Assembly: GCA_036785705.1 (NCBI GenBank)
Contig: JAWUZG010000084.1
Location: forward strand, 17,311,501-17,375,500
Length of the DNA: 64,000 nt
Reading direction: 5' to 3'
From: Acanthornis magna
Taxonomy: Eukaryota; Chordata; Aves; Passeriformes; Acanthizidae
Position 1 is the first letter of the stretch. Each line of letters starts with the position of its first letter. Of the stretch, positions 11,801 through 24,687 are shown piece by piece. Position numbers and translations under genes: made by a program. The notes beneath the pieces are model-generated. The model had not been told where the DNA came from, did not search any database, and worked only from the letters and a program-made list of their open reading frames with translations.

Positions 11801-14800
11801 GATTTTCCTCCTTTGAGGACTGTCCTGCACAGTTTATTTGAAACAATCCAAAAACAATTAAAAAAAAATTAAAAGGAGCTATAGAAAGCTACCAAGACAA
11901 CTGTGCTAAGGCATTTATAAGCATCAAGTAAAAACCGAAATTGGCCATTATTATATTGAACACCTGGAATTAAAAGATTTCTCAGACTTCTGCCAAAAAT
12001 TATTAACTCCTAAATAAATATTGTTGGGATGCATTTAAAGACATGATTTGCAATTCACATCTGATTTACTTTCTAATTAAACAGTGCTTACAAAAGCAGT
12101 AATAATGAAAGGCATGTAAATTCATCTGCTACTAATACCCAGAGTTATACATGTCTTCACATTTCCTACTTATAACCAGAGCATTTATGAAAATCCGAGC
12201 TTCCAACAGCATTTCGCACATTATATTCAATCAGGGTGGGGAGGGGTTGAAGAAAGGTGAGGAATTCGTATGTGTGAGATAATAACACTGATTTAAAGGG
12301 ACCTTGTGAAATTATTTTAGTAAATTTGATTCCTTATTTAGAATAGACAAAGTTCATGAGTAAAGGAAGGTCTATTAGAAAGGTTTACATGGAGAGCCAT
12401 GCAATAAATTTTGATATAGAAAATATCTCTTTAAATGTCATATACACCTGTCAGAAACCCACTCTTAAAACATTTCTCCAGGCCTTATCCTGCTGAAACT
12501 GCGCACAGCATGCAGGATAAAAGTACAGTGTCCATTTTAGGAAAACAGCCTCAGAAACTTGAAACATATGACCTTGCTAGGATTTGAATGTGCTTTGTAG
12601 CAGTTTTATCATCCCCAGTGTCTTTGCACGCCAGTTAGTAAAAGTTCACTAGAACTTGGTTATTATTGATACTAATCACATAGCATAAGTATTAATAATT
12701 TAAAAGTTTGATATTTTAAGCTCAAATCTCTCTTCTGACTTGCAGTGCATATGTGAAACAAATACACTGAGCAGAAAGAACAAGGCAGACAGACACTTAA
12801 ATGTTTGGACACATTGTTTGAATAAAATCTAAAATTTCTCCTTTGTAGGATATGAGGACTACTTGTATAGGAATTATTAACTACTTGCATAATTTTATTA
12901 TGCTCACAAAACCATTTATAGAAAGAAAGGGTCATGGGTACACACATGAACATATTTATATGACATTCATGGAACTGGCTTGAAAACAGTCTGTGGGTTT
13001 GTGGAAAAAAACAGCCAACATCTGTGAAGGACACTCTCGAGTAGCCAAGAGACTAAACTGTGTTCAAATAAACCACTGAAATTGTTTCAAGACATAGGTG
13101 AGCAGAAAGTCGGTTCAGAGCTGAAATTATATTGAAAACCACTAGAATTCTAGTCATATTCACCTGTATCCATATATTTTCATATTCATAAAGCTTTGGA
13201 GGTAATCTAGGCAGCAAAGTCAAAACACTTATTTCAGCCTGCTGTGAGGCAGGGACCTTATTTATCCAGTCAGGTGAACAGCTGCTAAAGTATTTGATGA
13301 CAAGTCAGGTTCAGAATTGAAAATTCATTGGAAAGCCATCTTATTTCATTATTCTCCTTTATATTCCCTTGTGATATTAGCCGGATATTTTCAGGCACAA
13401 ATATATTCCCCAAACCAGGTCAAGGACACTGCTGAGAGAACCTAGGATTTGGCAAATTCTGTTTGACCAGCTCTGCAGATTTGAACAAATGAAAGTCTGT
13501 TCATGAATAATCTGCAAATACAGAAGGAGGCTAAATTTGTCAAACAAATTCTTAACTCTGCAGTGTTTGTCCAAAGATACTCCCTTGTCCAAATGCCTGT
13601 TAGTCTCAGCTGGTGTTCTTTATGTACTCAGTATAGGAAAAAATCCATACTGGGAATAATTGAGGTGCTATGAACTTCAGAGTAAAGAAGCTTACTCCAA
13701 GCTTCTGTGCACGTATGCATGGATTTGACTCTGGTAGAACACTGGGGCTTGTGCAGTCTATCACTTTATTTATAAATAGGAACAGTTTAACTTGGACAAA
13801 GGAAAGGCACTCTGAAGCAAAGAGGTCTCAGACCCTGCGGGTCAGCAAGCCTAGGACTATTCCATTATATCTGACCCTCAGACCCAAAGCCCAGTCAACC
13901 GAGCCAAGCAGACCTTCTCCATATCCCAGTGTGCTGCTATGGCCACATGTGTGCAAAGGTGCAGTGAAAGTCACCCATGTTTCAGCTGTCTTCTCCAGGT
14001 GCTGTCCTATGATGGAAATCAAGTATCCATCAGCCTATCCCCATCTGTCAGCTGAGGAGAGACATAGACCACAGGCATCCTTTAAGTTCATCTGTAAAGT
14101 GAGTGAAACAAAATATGTGACACTCAGTATTCTTGTTTCTTTTTTTTTTTTTTCATTTTGCTCATGCTTCACAGGCAGTAGGAAAACTAATATTTTTATT
14201 ATTTACAGCTACAGAACAGAGCTGCAATTTTAAGTTGGAAATGCATTGCTCCAACTTCAGCACTAAGTATATAATCCATCTCTTCTTTTTCTTGCTTTGT
14301 TTCTTCTCATTTAGATAGGATGTGACTCTAATTTGGGGTAGTTTCCTTGCCTTCTGTGATGCCTGGATAATGTCTTTAATTTGGGTATTAGACTGATCTA
14401 GTTAATTGATCATAGCATACTCTCAAGGCCTCACTAAAGCTTTCATGGACTTCTTACATAGTACTTAGCATAACTGTTCAACTGGCAGAAAGAAAATCTT
14501 ATCTTCCCTCCCCAGAGGTAGCTAATCTAGCCTCTGAATCTAGTAAAACTTGCAGCAACTATTGAAAAACTACACAGAATGCAATAAGATCCACAAGCAA
14601 ACTTTTCCCTGCTAGTATTCAGTTACTGATTGAGCCTTGTTTTCTATTTCTTTTTCTTTTTTGGTAACAAATGGTGACTGATGAAAGCTTTTCACTGCAA
14701 ATCAAAGGCATTCATCCTGCTTTCTGTAAAAATTGGAGTAGTGACAAATCCACAAATGCTTTGCCTGAATCTATTCTTTGGAAGAACTAGAGCTTGGCCC

Positions 14801-14859
14801 AATGTATATGTCTGAATACCTCATTTTATCTACTGTGTGACATTAATACAATTGCAAGA

Positions 14860-14940
14860 AGAAGTTTAGCCTAGTGCTTAAGCAGAAGACTAGACCCCTG
14901 ATTTCTCTGCTTTGGCTCTGCCACTGAGGTTTCAAAGGTA
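14860..14940 (+). mobile_element. MIR-type SINE remnant (tRNA-like head)
   Basis: The stretch TTTAGCCTAGTGCTTAAGCA followed by TTTGGCTCTGCCACTGAGGT near 14911-14930 corresponds to the tRNA-derived head of MIR (TAGCATAGTGGTTAAGAGCA ... CGGCTCTGCCACT). It is short and diverged and ends about 230 bases before a second MIR in the same orientation. No coding role. Confidence 0.6.
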
Positions 14941-15164
14941 GTTTACAATTTTGGAGGCATTCATTGTTTAAAACATCAAGGTCTCTGTGTTTGGAAAGCA
15001 GAATATAAAATGCACATGAAGTTAAAGATCAAATTTTAAGGCTGCTCTAAAGTTCCTTCAAAGCACTGCCACTGATTTCAGCAGTCTTTGGGTCAATTTC
15101 TCAGGCCGTTACTTTTGTACCTTTCAGTTGGTAGCAGAAGACAGATGAAACAAATACTTTGGAC

Positions 15165-15425
15165 AGGCAGCACAGTTAAGCGGAGCTACAGGTCAGAAAA
15201 TTTATGTTCTGACCCTGCATCTGCCACCAATGCAAGCCCAGACAAATCATTACATCCCTCTCCGTCCCAGTGGTAAAATAGGATGATACTTACCCACCTT
15301 TAAGGCACTGCACCTTGTGCTCCACCAGCTGTAATCATTCTATGACTAGGTTCAATTATTTGAAATACTTTGAGATGTAAGATGGTCTGAAAGTATGAGG
15401 TGTTATCATTAATAATAATAATGAA
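15165..15425 (+). mobile_element. MIR-type SINE, nearly full length
   Basis: About 260 bases, close to full MIR length. In order one sees a decayed head (CACAGTTAAGCGGAGC near 15171), the CTGACCCTGCATCTGCCACC block near 15209-15228, a central block with GGTAAAATAGGATGATACTT near 15272-15291 matching the MIR word CTGTAAAATGGGGATAATA, CACCTTTAAGG, then ATACTTTGAGATGTAAGATG near 15365-15384 and an AATAATAATAATG tail near 15411-15423. The GAGATGTAAGATG part and the ATT/AAT tail are the 3' end of the amniote MIR form (MIR1_Amn-like by memory). It is an old fossil shared in type with other amniotes. Confidence 0.85.
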
Positions 15426-18400
15426 AGTGCAAAAAAAATAATTTCCAGTAAATTAACACAGAACCACAGATCAGTTCCAATCTTGTGGGTTTTAAGTGTA
15501 GCATTTCTTCCCAAGGGCTACAGTATGATATTTCGCCTTCATTCATTTCAACCAACAGTTAGGTTCAGATTGCTTTTTAAATATTTAATAACTGCTTGGG
15601 ACACTTTATTTCGTGGTGATTCTGCATCATGCATCCCTGGGCTTCTTAATTCAGCACCAGATTTTAGAACAAACAAAGCCAGTTAATTCCTCTGTTTGTA
15701 GATCAGACAACCAACCCTCCCTTGGAGTTTCCTGAAGGTCAAGTGAAACGTCCAAAGGAGATTTTTTTCATTTTTCACACCCTTTTTCCACCCACCATCA
15801 AATCAAGCAAAGCTTCTCTTAATCATTATCAGGGAGACAAAAAGTTACAGTGCAGAGCAATGGACCGGAATTTCACACTCCATTTGCACAATAACTCTGA
15901 GGGCTGCTAATGTGCTGTTTGCTTTTTAGCAGGCATCTCTGCAGTCATCACTGAAATGCATTTTGGCGCTGCTCCCAGGGCAACTTAAACTATTTATGAC
16001 AGCTTGTCTTGAAGTGCCTACATGAACATTAGGATGTCCACGGCAATCTGCAAATTGACCCATCCACATGGCATTTGAGATCAGATGGGAAGAGCTTTAA
16101 TAATGTAATGAAAGTTAGGGTAGACGTCATTTTTAATTTATCTTTTTTACTTTCTCTCCGAATTCCATCCCATCTTTTGGCCAGGATATGTCAAATTATT
16201 AAATCCTCCCATACTAACAGATGCTAATGATCTCTCTCTCACTTGGACTGTCTTTTATTACACATTCAGTCAGACAATAAAGGGGAAATATAAACTCTCA
16301 CCCTATGTAAACCATTTTCCTCTAGAGAGTGAACCTGCTCCACCAGACCCAGCTGTTTGCTTATTGTCCAAGTTGAGTGATGCATGAGTAATTTAAAAGG
16401 CAGACATTCTTCCCGACAGCTTTCATTTTCATGCTGCTCCAAAGTTCAGAGGTGGATTTTATTCTTCAACCTTTATTTCATCTCTTTATTCTCTCCCAGA
16501 AGCAAAGCTGCCTAATAAAACAATATTTTCAGACACACCTAATAACAGGGAAGAAAAAAACCCATTCAACTGAGATCCAACTTCAGCCCCTGGCAGGAGT
16601 GAGGAAGTTATCTCAGGGAGGTTCACTAGGATGAGAGAGGTCACAGCTCCCAGCTCTGTTGCTGATTTATTCACAGGGCAGCCGGAGTTAAGCTGCCTCA
16701 CCTCATTAGGCCTTACCTTCTCTCTTAAAGATTGATGTGCGTCAGGAGCTGCAAGAGAGGCAATTTGCTACACAAAGATATAGCAGAGTAAGATAGAGAA
16801 AAAGAGTGAGTTACTTCCTATCTTTGCACTTTCGTTTCCCTTAACCTGGTTTGACTATATGTATTTGCTGTAGCTGTTGGCTTTAAACACATGGCTGTGT
16901 AGTTGCACATTGCAATTTACCCAATGACCCATCTCCTGAGGTGATAATTGTCTTCCTCTCCCACATCACAATATTCTCACATCTCTCTCTCCTAGAACCT
17001 TTCCTTCCATGGATACCAGTCACCTTTTCCCTCCAATTCTCAATCTGATTAGCATAATTAAATTGCATTAGAGTTGCTGATCCCAGCTTGCACTCTGAAG
17101 TTTGTTGCTTTTGTTCTAATGGGCAAAGCGGTCTGTACATACTGTAAAATACAGTCTCTCTCTAATAATAGACTTTTTTATAATTGTAAACCATAAACCC
17201 ACATGTTTAGGTCTGTAGATATATGTTTTTAAAAGGGTTTATTAACCACCCAGCAAAATGTGACCTCAGCTTCTGTAAGACCTCCATATCCAACAATGCT
17301 GCAAAAATGTTCATAACCTGAGAAACACAGAGGCTTTCAGGAATAAAGGGAATTTTATTGGGTCCCTTTAAAACAATCCACTCTATATTTCAAGGTGTGG
17401 CCAGTTTCTGAGTTCAGGTGTAGGTCTGTGAAGGCAATTTAGAAGAGCAGTGTATTTTGAGAAGGTGCCTGTCTAGAAAATCTACTTTAACTTGTTCTAC
17501 CGTTACTGTCATTGGTGCCACTCCACCATTGCTAAGAGCACATGCAACACAAATGGGCTTCATGCAACTAAGAAGTGTTTGGTTTAGGGAGTGCTGCGGT
17601 TAAAATGCTGACCGTAAGTCTGATCTAGTTTCTCTCCTGTTCTTGTGACAAGGAGGCTTGCACCAGTAATCACAGGGGCCAGGAGAATTCAAGGGAAGTA
17701 GTTTCAGTGTGGTCAAGGACAAACACTATAGTAGAGTAGCATGAGAGTTTGCTGTGCACGACTAAAAGCAAACTAGCCAGAAAGCCGCCTTTACGGTAAA
17801 AAAATTGATAGCTCAAGAAATATTCATTAGTTTTGCTCTTCAGGGAGAAACAACTGAATTTTATTTGCTGTGGAGAGCTTAATTTATTCCTTTTTATATT
17901 GTATGTGCACCACAGAAGGCTGAGCAATACACAGCTACTCATGCCTGAAGAAACATGGCAGAAATTCATGGGAAAAATAGCTGAAGCTGGCTGAGGTGAC
18001 AGGAGCCCCTTGCTGCCACCCTCCACTGGGTGGGATCAGCTCTCATCAGCACTTTACATCTTTGTGCAACTAAAGAAGCTCTAATACAACTGCTAAAAAC
18101 AGTGGTCCTGTTTTTTGAACAATAAAATGTCAGTCTCTTCAGTCTTGTCTTAAAATGGGCTATAAGCTACAAGCATTGATTGGACACAGATTCCTTGCAT
18201 AAAATGTCTTTTTGTAAAGTTTCACTGCATTCAATATCCTAGAAAAAGACACTTCTGAAGTGCAGTATTGGGCTGGAGAAGATCATCCTGGAAATGGTTT
18301 GTTGGGTTTTTTTTTATTTTGTTTCAGTTTTATTTGGTTTTGCATGGTTGTTTGTTTGAAGACAGATGAACAAAGAACAAGAAACAGAGTTAAGGAAATT

Positions 18401-19269
18401 GTTGCCTTAATCTCAGACTTTCGACAAGAGGCAACGTTTCCTGTGATTTAGTATGGTGGATGGAATTGTATCTTCTGAGAGAGACTATAGATTAGAAAAC
18501 CTTCCTTCCTTGTGGCTGCAGACATTAGTCAGCCCCAGCTTACTCAAGACAGCAGCAGGGATTCATTCCACAACCGTAATAATTCACGAAATAAAATGTT
18601 TGTTGGTTTTGGGTTTTTTTCCCAAAGACCTGATCTAGTGTCAGTAGTCTCAGCAATAAAGCTCTCATTGCCTAAGGAGTGGTGTATGAAACAACAGCTA
18701 CAAAGAATTCATCCTGTTCCTGTCTTCCTGGACCGACAAATACAAGATCTATTGTGTCTGAGCAACATTCTTGAACTTAGCACCAGTGTGAGTTGCACTG
18801 GCTAATCAATTTGCTTTGGTTGCTTTAAGTCCATGTTAGAGGGAAGTGTGGCCTGACAGATTTTTATTTGGGTTAGTTTGGGGTTTTTTACTACTGAGTC
18901 CTTGCTGCTCCAGAGAAATCACTCCACAAGCCAGCTGGGAGCTATCAGCTCACTGCCTAGACTTTTATATAATGTCCAAAGTTACAGGGAAGATAAAGAT
19001 AGAAGTAATAAGGAAGATTGTTTCTCACATCTGAACAGAGTTTTAGTTCCAAAGTTTACTTCTCTATCACACGTAGAATCGCTTTCATTGGAGAATTTGG
19101 AGCCTGCCAGCTGGTACATCATTAAGACAACTCTTAGATCATCTCTCAGAAGATACAGCAAACTGGCCTGTGCTCACTATCTCTGTGAAACTCATGGTTT
19201 TGTAGACCTCAAGTCATAGTTTTTCCAGTCTCAAAGAATCCCAGGGCTCACAGTCACTCCTCAAAACAA
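15426..19269. other. Noncoding sequence, no recognised gene
   Basis: Unique sequence. The block at about 15,900-16,300 is free of simple repeats and rich in homeodomain-like and octamer-like words, so it is a candidate conserved noncoding element (see findings). The remainder contains only short incidental open frames and T-rich or A-rich runs. Confidence 0.7.
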
Positions 19270-19610
19270 ATTCCAACCATTTTCTGAATCTTTTCTAATT
19301 CTACTATATCCTTTTTAAGATGATCAGAATAGGGCTACACACCACAAAATTGCAGCATGGATTTCTAGAATGGTATCATGATGCTCCCTATTTCATTCAC
19401 TCACTTGGCCTTAACAACTAGATTGTATTTAAGACTGTTACTCAGCACTGCCAATGTTTTCCCAAAACTTTTTATTCTGAGTGAAACATCTCAATCCTGA
19501 ATGATCACAATAATCTTAAAGCCCATCATGTTGTATAAATGGATATCAATCTATTAAATAATTAATTCTATGTGATTAAAAGAACTATATAAATGAGAAA
19601 CTTTGTCATC
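19270..19610 (-). mobile_element. Ancient CR1 LINE fragment
   Basis: Read on the minus strand this is the end of CR1 ORF2 and adjoining sequence. On the plus strand the blocks run in the order seen in reversed reptile-type CR1: TCTACTATATCCTTTTTAAG near 19300, a GATCAGAATAGGGCTACACA block near 19322, CAGCATGGATTTCTAGAATG near 19353, CATGATGCTCCCTATTTCAT near 19377, CTCAGCACTGCCAATGTTTT near 19441, and AAAGCCCATCATGTTGTAT near 19519. The reverse complement of about 19,339-19,357 (CTGCAATTTTGTGGTGTG) corresponds to the conserved LEYCVQ-type motif, now decayed and followed by a stop. Divergence is high, so it is far older than the copy at 33,455. It is non-functional. Confidence 0.8.
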
Positions 19611-19718
19611 TCTCTGAAGCAAACCTGTAACTTCAGCTCAAACATGCCCCAACATGCTCTCATGTTTTGATCTATTATTCGAAGGTCATTCTCATGGGAT
19701 GGAAAGTATATGTATGTG

Positions 19719-19739
19719 TAAATAAATAATAAATAAATA
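19719..19739. repeat. Short AAAT/AAT microsatellite
   Basis: Imperfect AATA units (AAATAAATAATAAATAAATA), about 20 bases, in an AT-rich setting. Confidence 0.8.
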
Positions 19740-20732
19740 CTTTAAAAATTCTTTTTTTAAGCTCATGTAGCATTCATGGAGAATAAGGGCTGACAGTTCT
19801 GGGTGAAGAGAAAGTAGAGCAAACCTTCCTTACACAGCCTGCCCTCAACTAAAGCTGGGTGAATATTTCAAAAGAAAGAGTTTTAGGTTCCAGTCTTACC
19901 TTCTCATCCATGGAAAAAGGACCTGATACCTGTAAAGAACTTTCATGCCATCTCTGGGACACCAAGCTAACTCAAAGGTCTGCTGGTTGGTTGGGCAAAC
20001 ATTTAACAATCTCAAAGTAATATGGTCTCATCTTTTTTGTATGCAGATTTTCATTAAAAAGTTGTGGTTATCAGCAAGCTCAGATTCCTGTTATTGTCCA
20101 TGTGAAATAAAAAAAATAAAATCCTTATGAAGCCAATTCCATTCCATCTTCACACGTTATCAAAGCTGGAAGTAGCCAGCTGTAATGCTGATTTTCCATC
20201 TGCCAGCATTTTCAAGTTCACCTATACACACTCACAGCATTTTGTCCCTTTCCTGCATCCCTCTTTGCATTTCCCAAAACATATGCTATGCATCAGGCTT
20301 CCCTCAAATCTAGGCTGGAAGAAAACCACACTCTGATCCTTTGACTCTATTTGTGTGTGAACAATTCCCATGGCCAGTTGACTGTAGTTTCCATCTACTG
20401 CTCCGAGTGCCCCAGGGAAGCTAAGTGGTGTCCCAGCATTGAGTGGCTGCTCAAGCTCTTACTGTATCCTTTGGACCTCAGTGCCTTTTGAAAAGATAGG
20501 ACTGCTTCCTTCTGCATATCATTTTAAAATTCTTTTTAACCCCCAAGGCAGCACTAAAATTAATAAAATCCTTGCCATTTTTTTTACAAGTACAGGTAAA
20601 ACACTTCATTGTGTAGGTGGGCACTTACTGTGCACAATTTCACAATTTCAAATTTTTATAAAAGAAAAATATGTTTTCTGGTTTTTGAAACTGACAATGT
20701 CAAAATGTGCATGATGACAAGCATGAAAGTTG

Positions 20733-20745
20733 TATATATATATAT
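20733..20745. repeat. Short (TA)n
   Basis: A run of six TA dinucleotides following GTTG. Confidence 0.8.
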
Positions 20746-23700
20746 CTGGAACTGAATAGAAAAACAGCCATGAAAAATATGTGAGTATAAATGTTAAACA
20801 AACCCTTGCAATCCCCAATTTCACAGTACAATTTTGTCAACATGCATTTCATCCTTCCTTAATTCATGCAAAAACCTCCTTGCCTTTTAAAATCTAAAAT
20901 CCAAGAGGTGATGACATCTCACTGAAAAAATGCTAACCAAAAAAAGTGTGGGGGGGGAAACAAACAAAAACTAAATATACACCAAAATGTAAATGTGCTA
21001 CTTAATTTAAACTATTAGAAACCATATTCTTTCAGCTGCTGAAAAGCCTTTGCAGATAAAGACTGGAGGAGGTGAAGAGGGATTAAGCACTGAAAGAAAC
21101 TAAGTTGCCAAAAGAAATGTACAGCTTGTGTGGGGATCAGGGACTCTTTTCTCAGCAATGCGTTCATAAATTTTATCCTGAGCGTATATCGTGAGCAGAA
21201 AGTCAAGGATTTAATACTGCTAGCAGTAAGCCAGCAGCATGTTAGGAAGGTTTTATATTAACTCCCCACATCCCACTCTGCTGGTGCACCTCAGATTGAC
21301 CTGCACAGTGCCTTGCTACATCCATTCCAGCTTCCCCCTGCCCAGACCTATTGGCTCAGAGGGAGCTTATACAACACCTTGCTACTCCAGCCCGAAAGGT
21401 CACCAGTGACTGCCATCCACACCATAATTCTCACTTTCTTCTGAATCTCTCTGCAGCCTCTTTTGCTAAAGCTCAGCTCCTTCATGCCAACTCCCAGTAA
21501 CTTTTTGACTTTTCATCCCTGTTGCTTTCACAGCAGCCAGTCCTGTTCCTCATTTGTTACAGAGAACTTTGGAAACCACTCACCCAGGCTGAATTTGAAT
21601 CAGCAGCCAGCTCTACATCCTGTTTAGAGTCACTTGAGCCACTCAGCCCGTAAGAACTACTAATCTTAACTATCTGGAATTTCCATGAATTCTCGGACAA
21701 GAATTTAGTCATTGAATTTATGCATATTATGGTATGCATATCTTATAGCACCAAAACGCTAAAGTGATGAAGGCCATTTAAGTATTCTGCAGATATAGAG
21801 GGAGTGCTAGCTCACAGGAGTATGAAAACTGAATAGCATGATATATTCTGTCAAAGCTGAGCTTGGAAGTGTCTTGTTGCTTTAGGAATATATTCCGAAT
21901 ATTTCCTTAACCACAGGAATATCATTTATGTCACAGCACCAGATTCAGTCACTTAAAGACTGACAAATATATTACCTTGAAGTCAGTTCCAATGACTTCA
22001 GGAGGGGCATAGATCATGTTTTGTGTTTCTGAACCACCATGAATACTACTGTCTGCTCAGTAGAACAGAAGATAGTGCCTAAAAAGAATAGGAATTTAAG
22101 TGCTTTGCAGCCAGTAACATGATTCTCCTTGCACTGAAGACTAACTTTGTTTCATTGGGACTCCAGGAGACATCACCCATTTAGGCACGGAGATTTGGCA
22201 GTATATGTGCTTCCATCAGTCCTGATTTCTAGGTCACCCAGGTTAAGGTGCAGCCTAATTACACAGGGAATTGTCTAATCAAGATGACTGGGCTGGAGCA
22301 GTTTGGAGGCATCAAAGCCAGCTCTCTGCTTTAGGACATGTTTTCCAGCCACAGGGTTGCTGTGTTAGTTATGTCTAGCGAAGTTGAACAGAGTGAGTCA
22401 CAACAGAAATTACAGTATTTGAAGTGAAAGTCCTACTGAGTGATGTTTTGTTAAAAGGAATGCTCAAACTTTTCATTTGAGAACTGAAGGAAGCACCTTC
22501 TGATTTTGAGAAAAAATGAAAGAATATACAAAATGAGAAAAACACTTGCCATGAGACTGCAAAGGTCTGCAAAAAGAAAATACATCAATAATTTTTTTTT
22601 TCCCAGTTGAGATCCAGGTAAAAGTTAGTTTCAATACCTTATCTTGGAAGTAAGCATATAAATAAATTATAAGACTATACATATTCTTCATAATGCTTTC
22701 ATATGAAATTTTAATAACGAGACCATTCTTCCTGCCTTCTTTGTCAGTAAAACCTGTCTTTGGCCAATGCATGCTTTATTATTTTGAAAAAAGGAATTAA
22801 CTATTTAGCTGGAAGTGCTAAACTCAAGTGTCACTGAGAGGAGAATCGGAAAACCTATCTTATGAGGAAGAAATCTAGTCTTAAAGACCGAACACCAAAA
22901 CTTTAGCTAAAGGCAGTAGAATCTAGCTTATACACACTAATGCTTTTTGTCACCTGGATTTCCATTTTCCCATCATCAACTCTTCATTCAGCCTCTTTCA
23001 AAATCATTTCTTAGTTATATGAAACACTGGTTTCTGAAACATGAATTTTGTTATTCATCCTCAGGAGGCACCTTGGCAAATTCTGTATGAATCAGAGTGG
23101 AAACAGACTCTACATGAATCAAACAGATCCCCAAAATTTCTTCTAGTTATATGATAATCATCTGGTGTTAGCATTTTGTATGTATATACAGGAGTGCATA
23201 CAATGCGTGTGTGCCTGTAACCACAGGAGAGCAATGCCCCTAAATGGACACTACTGGAAAAATGCAAGACTTTTGTCACCTTCCTTATTAGCTGGAGGTT
23301 CTCTACCTCACCATTTATATTTAAGCAGTAGTTTCAAAACTAGATTTATACCACCAGTGTCTACACAGGGCCTAGGTTATGTTCACAAACTTAATACAAT
23401 ATAATGGTTATTTTGTTTGCCATGGCAAATCCACTACTGGAGGATGTCCATAGGAACAAAAAGGAAAACTGGAAAGCTTCATAGAACAGGAAGGAAATGA
23501 GAACATTGAAAACACGAAATATAGCTGAATAGACTCAATTGAATTACCTGAAGTGAAATTTTGGCGTGGTACAATTATCCACCCACAAATCGAATGCACT
23601 ATCTGTAATGAGAACCCTTGTAGACTTTGCTAAGGTACAACAACTTTTCTACCACACAGCTGATTCTGTGTCAGAAGGAAAATTCTGCTTACAGATCTTT

Positions 23701-24664
23701 AACATCCATTCAGCTGTACATGTTCTTTCTGGGTCTCCTGAAATACTGCCTGCCTGAGCCTTGTTTTCTAACACGATCTGATGAAGGTATGCTACAAGAC
23801 AGTATTGCTTAAGAAAAAAGCAATATACTTGATACTGTTACAAATTCTTCCACAGTTGTGAGTTTCCCCAAAAGAGAAACTGTCTTTACAGTAACTATTG
23901 TGAAAAAATCCTGACACGAGGTTTTCATATTCTATTTATTCCACTGTATCTTTCAATCTCTTTAAAATTCCCTGCTTGCCTGCTTGCAATCTATTTTGCA
24001 GCCAGCTCCATGAAAGCACTGTCACTTCCCCTTCTGCCTCTCTCCTCAATGCTGCTGGTAACCCTACTGTGAAGAAGGTGAATATTAACTTATGTATATA
24101 TCTGGCTGTGATATGATTCTCCACAAACACTGCCTTGATACACAAGAATTCTCATTTACGTAGAGCAAGCGCATAAGATCAAAGATGAATGCTCATTTCT
24201 CCTCACACACCACGCTAATTCCATCAAGTACCTTTTTTTAACTACCTCTTATTCTGGAAAAAGAAAAGTAATACCAAATTTGATGAAGTCTTGTGATATA
24301 TGTGAAGTGTAGGCAGGGAACAAACCTTTTGTAAACTCTGTCCTAGGACCTGCAGAGTGCTGTGCCATACCCCTTAAAATAGCAGCAACAATGAATCATA
24401 CTTTTTCCTTTCAAAATTATGTAATTTTTCATTCCAGTGACATTATTTATTACCTTTAAGGAGACACTTAGCAGGGTACACTACTTGTTATCTGCAAACA
24501 TGACTTCTCACATTCTTGAGTCACAGACAAATGATCTTAGATTTGTTGGTTATTTCAAGATGAATATATATAGCCTCAGAATAGCAGAAAATTAGCTCAT
24601 CAATAGGAACTGACCAGTGCATAATCCCAAAATTCCAGTTACATAAATTTTTAAAAGCTTTTTT

Positions 24665-24687
24665 GTGTGTGTGTCCGCACACGCACA
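24665..24687. repeat. Alternating GT / AC tract with inverted symmetry
   Basis: GTGTGTGTGT is followed at once by CCGCACACGCACA, so a purine-pyrimidine alternating tract folds back on itself with G-T wobbles. It could adopt Z-DNA or a small hairpin. No function is implied. Confidence 0.75.

Larger units (their letters stand above)
2581..14859. other. Noncoding sequence, no recognised gene
   Basis: About 12 kb of mostly unique AT-rich DNA. It holds a GC-richer island at about 3,000-3,480 with splice-like signals, a 33-bp direct repeat (7,898 and 8,784), and the longest open frame of the window (13,670-14,233, plus), which matches no family I know. A block at about 11,930-12,110 with homeodomain-type ATTA/TAAT words has the look of a conserved noncoding element. 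I see no tRNA, rRNA, processed pseudogene or LTR. Confidence 0.7.
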
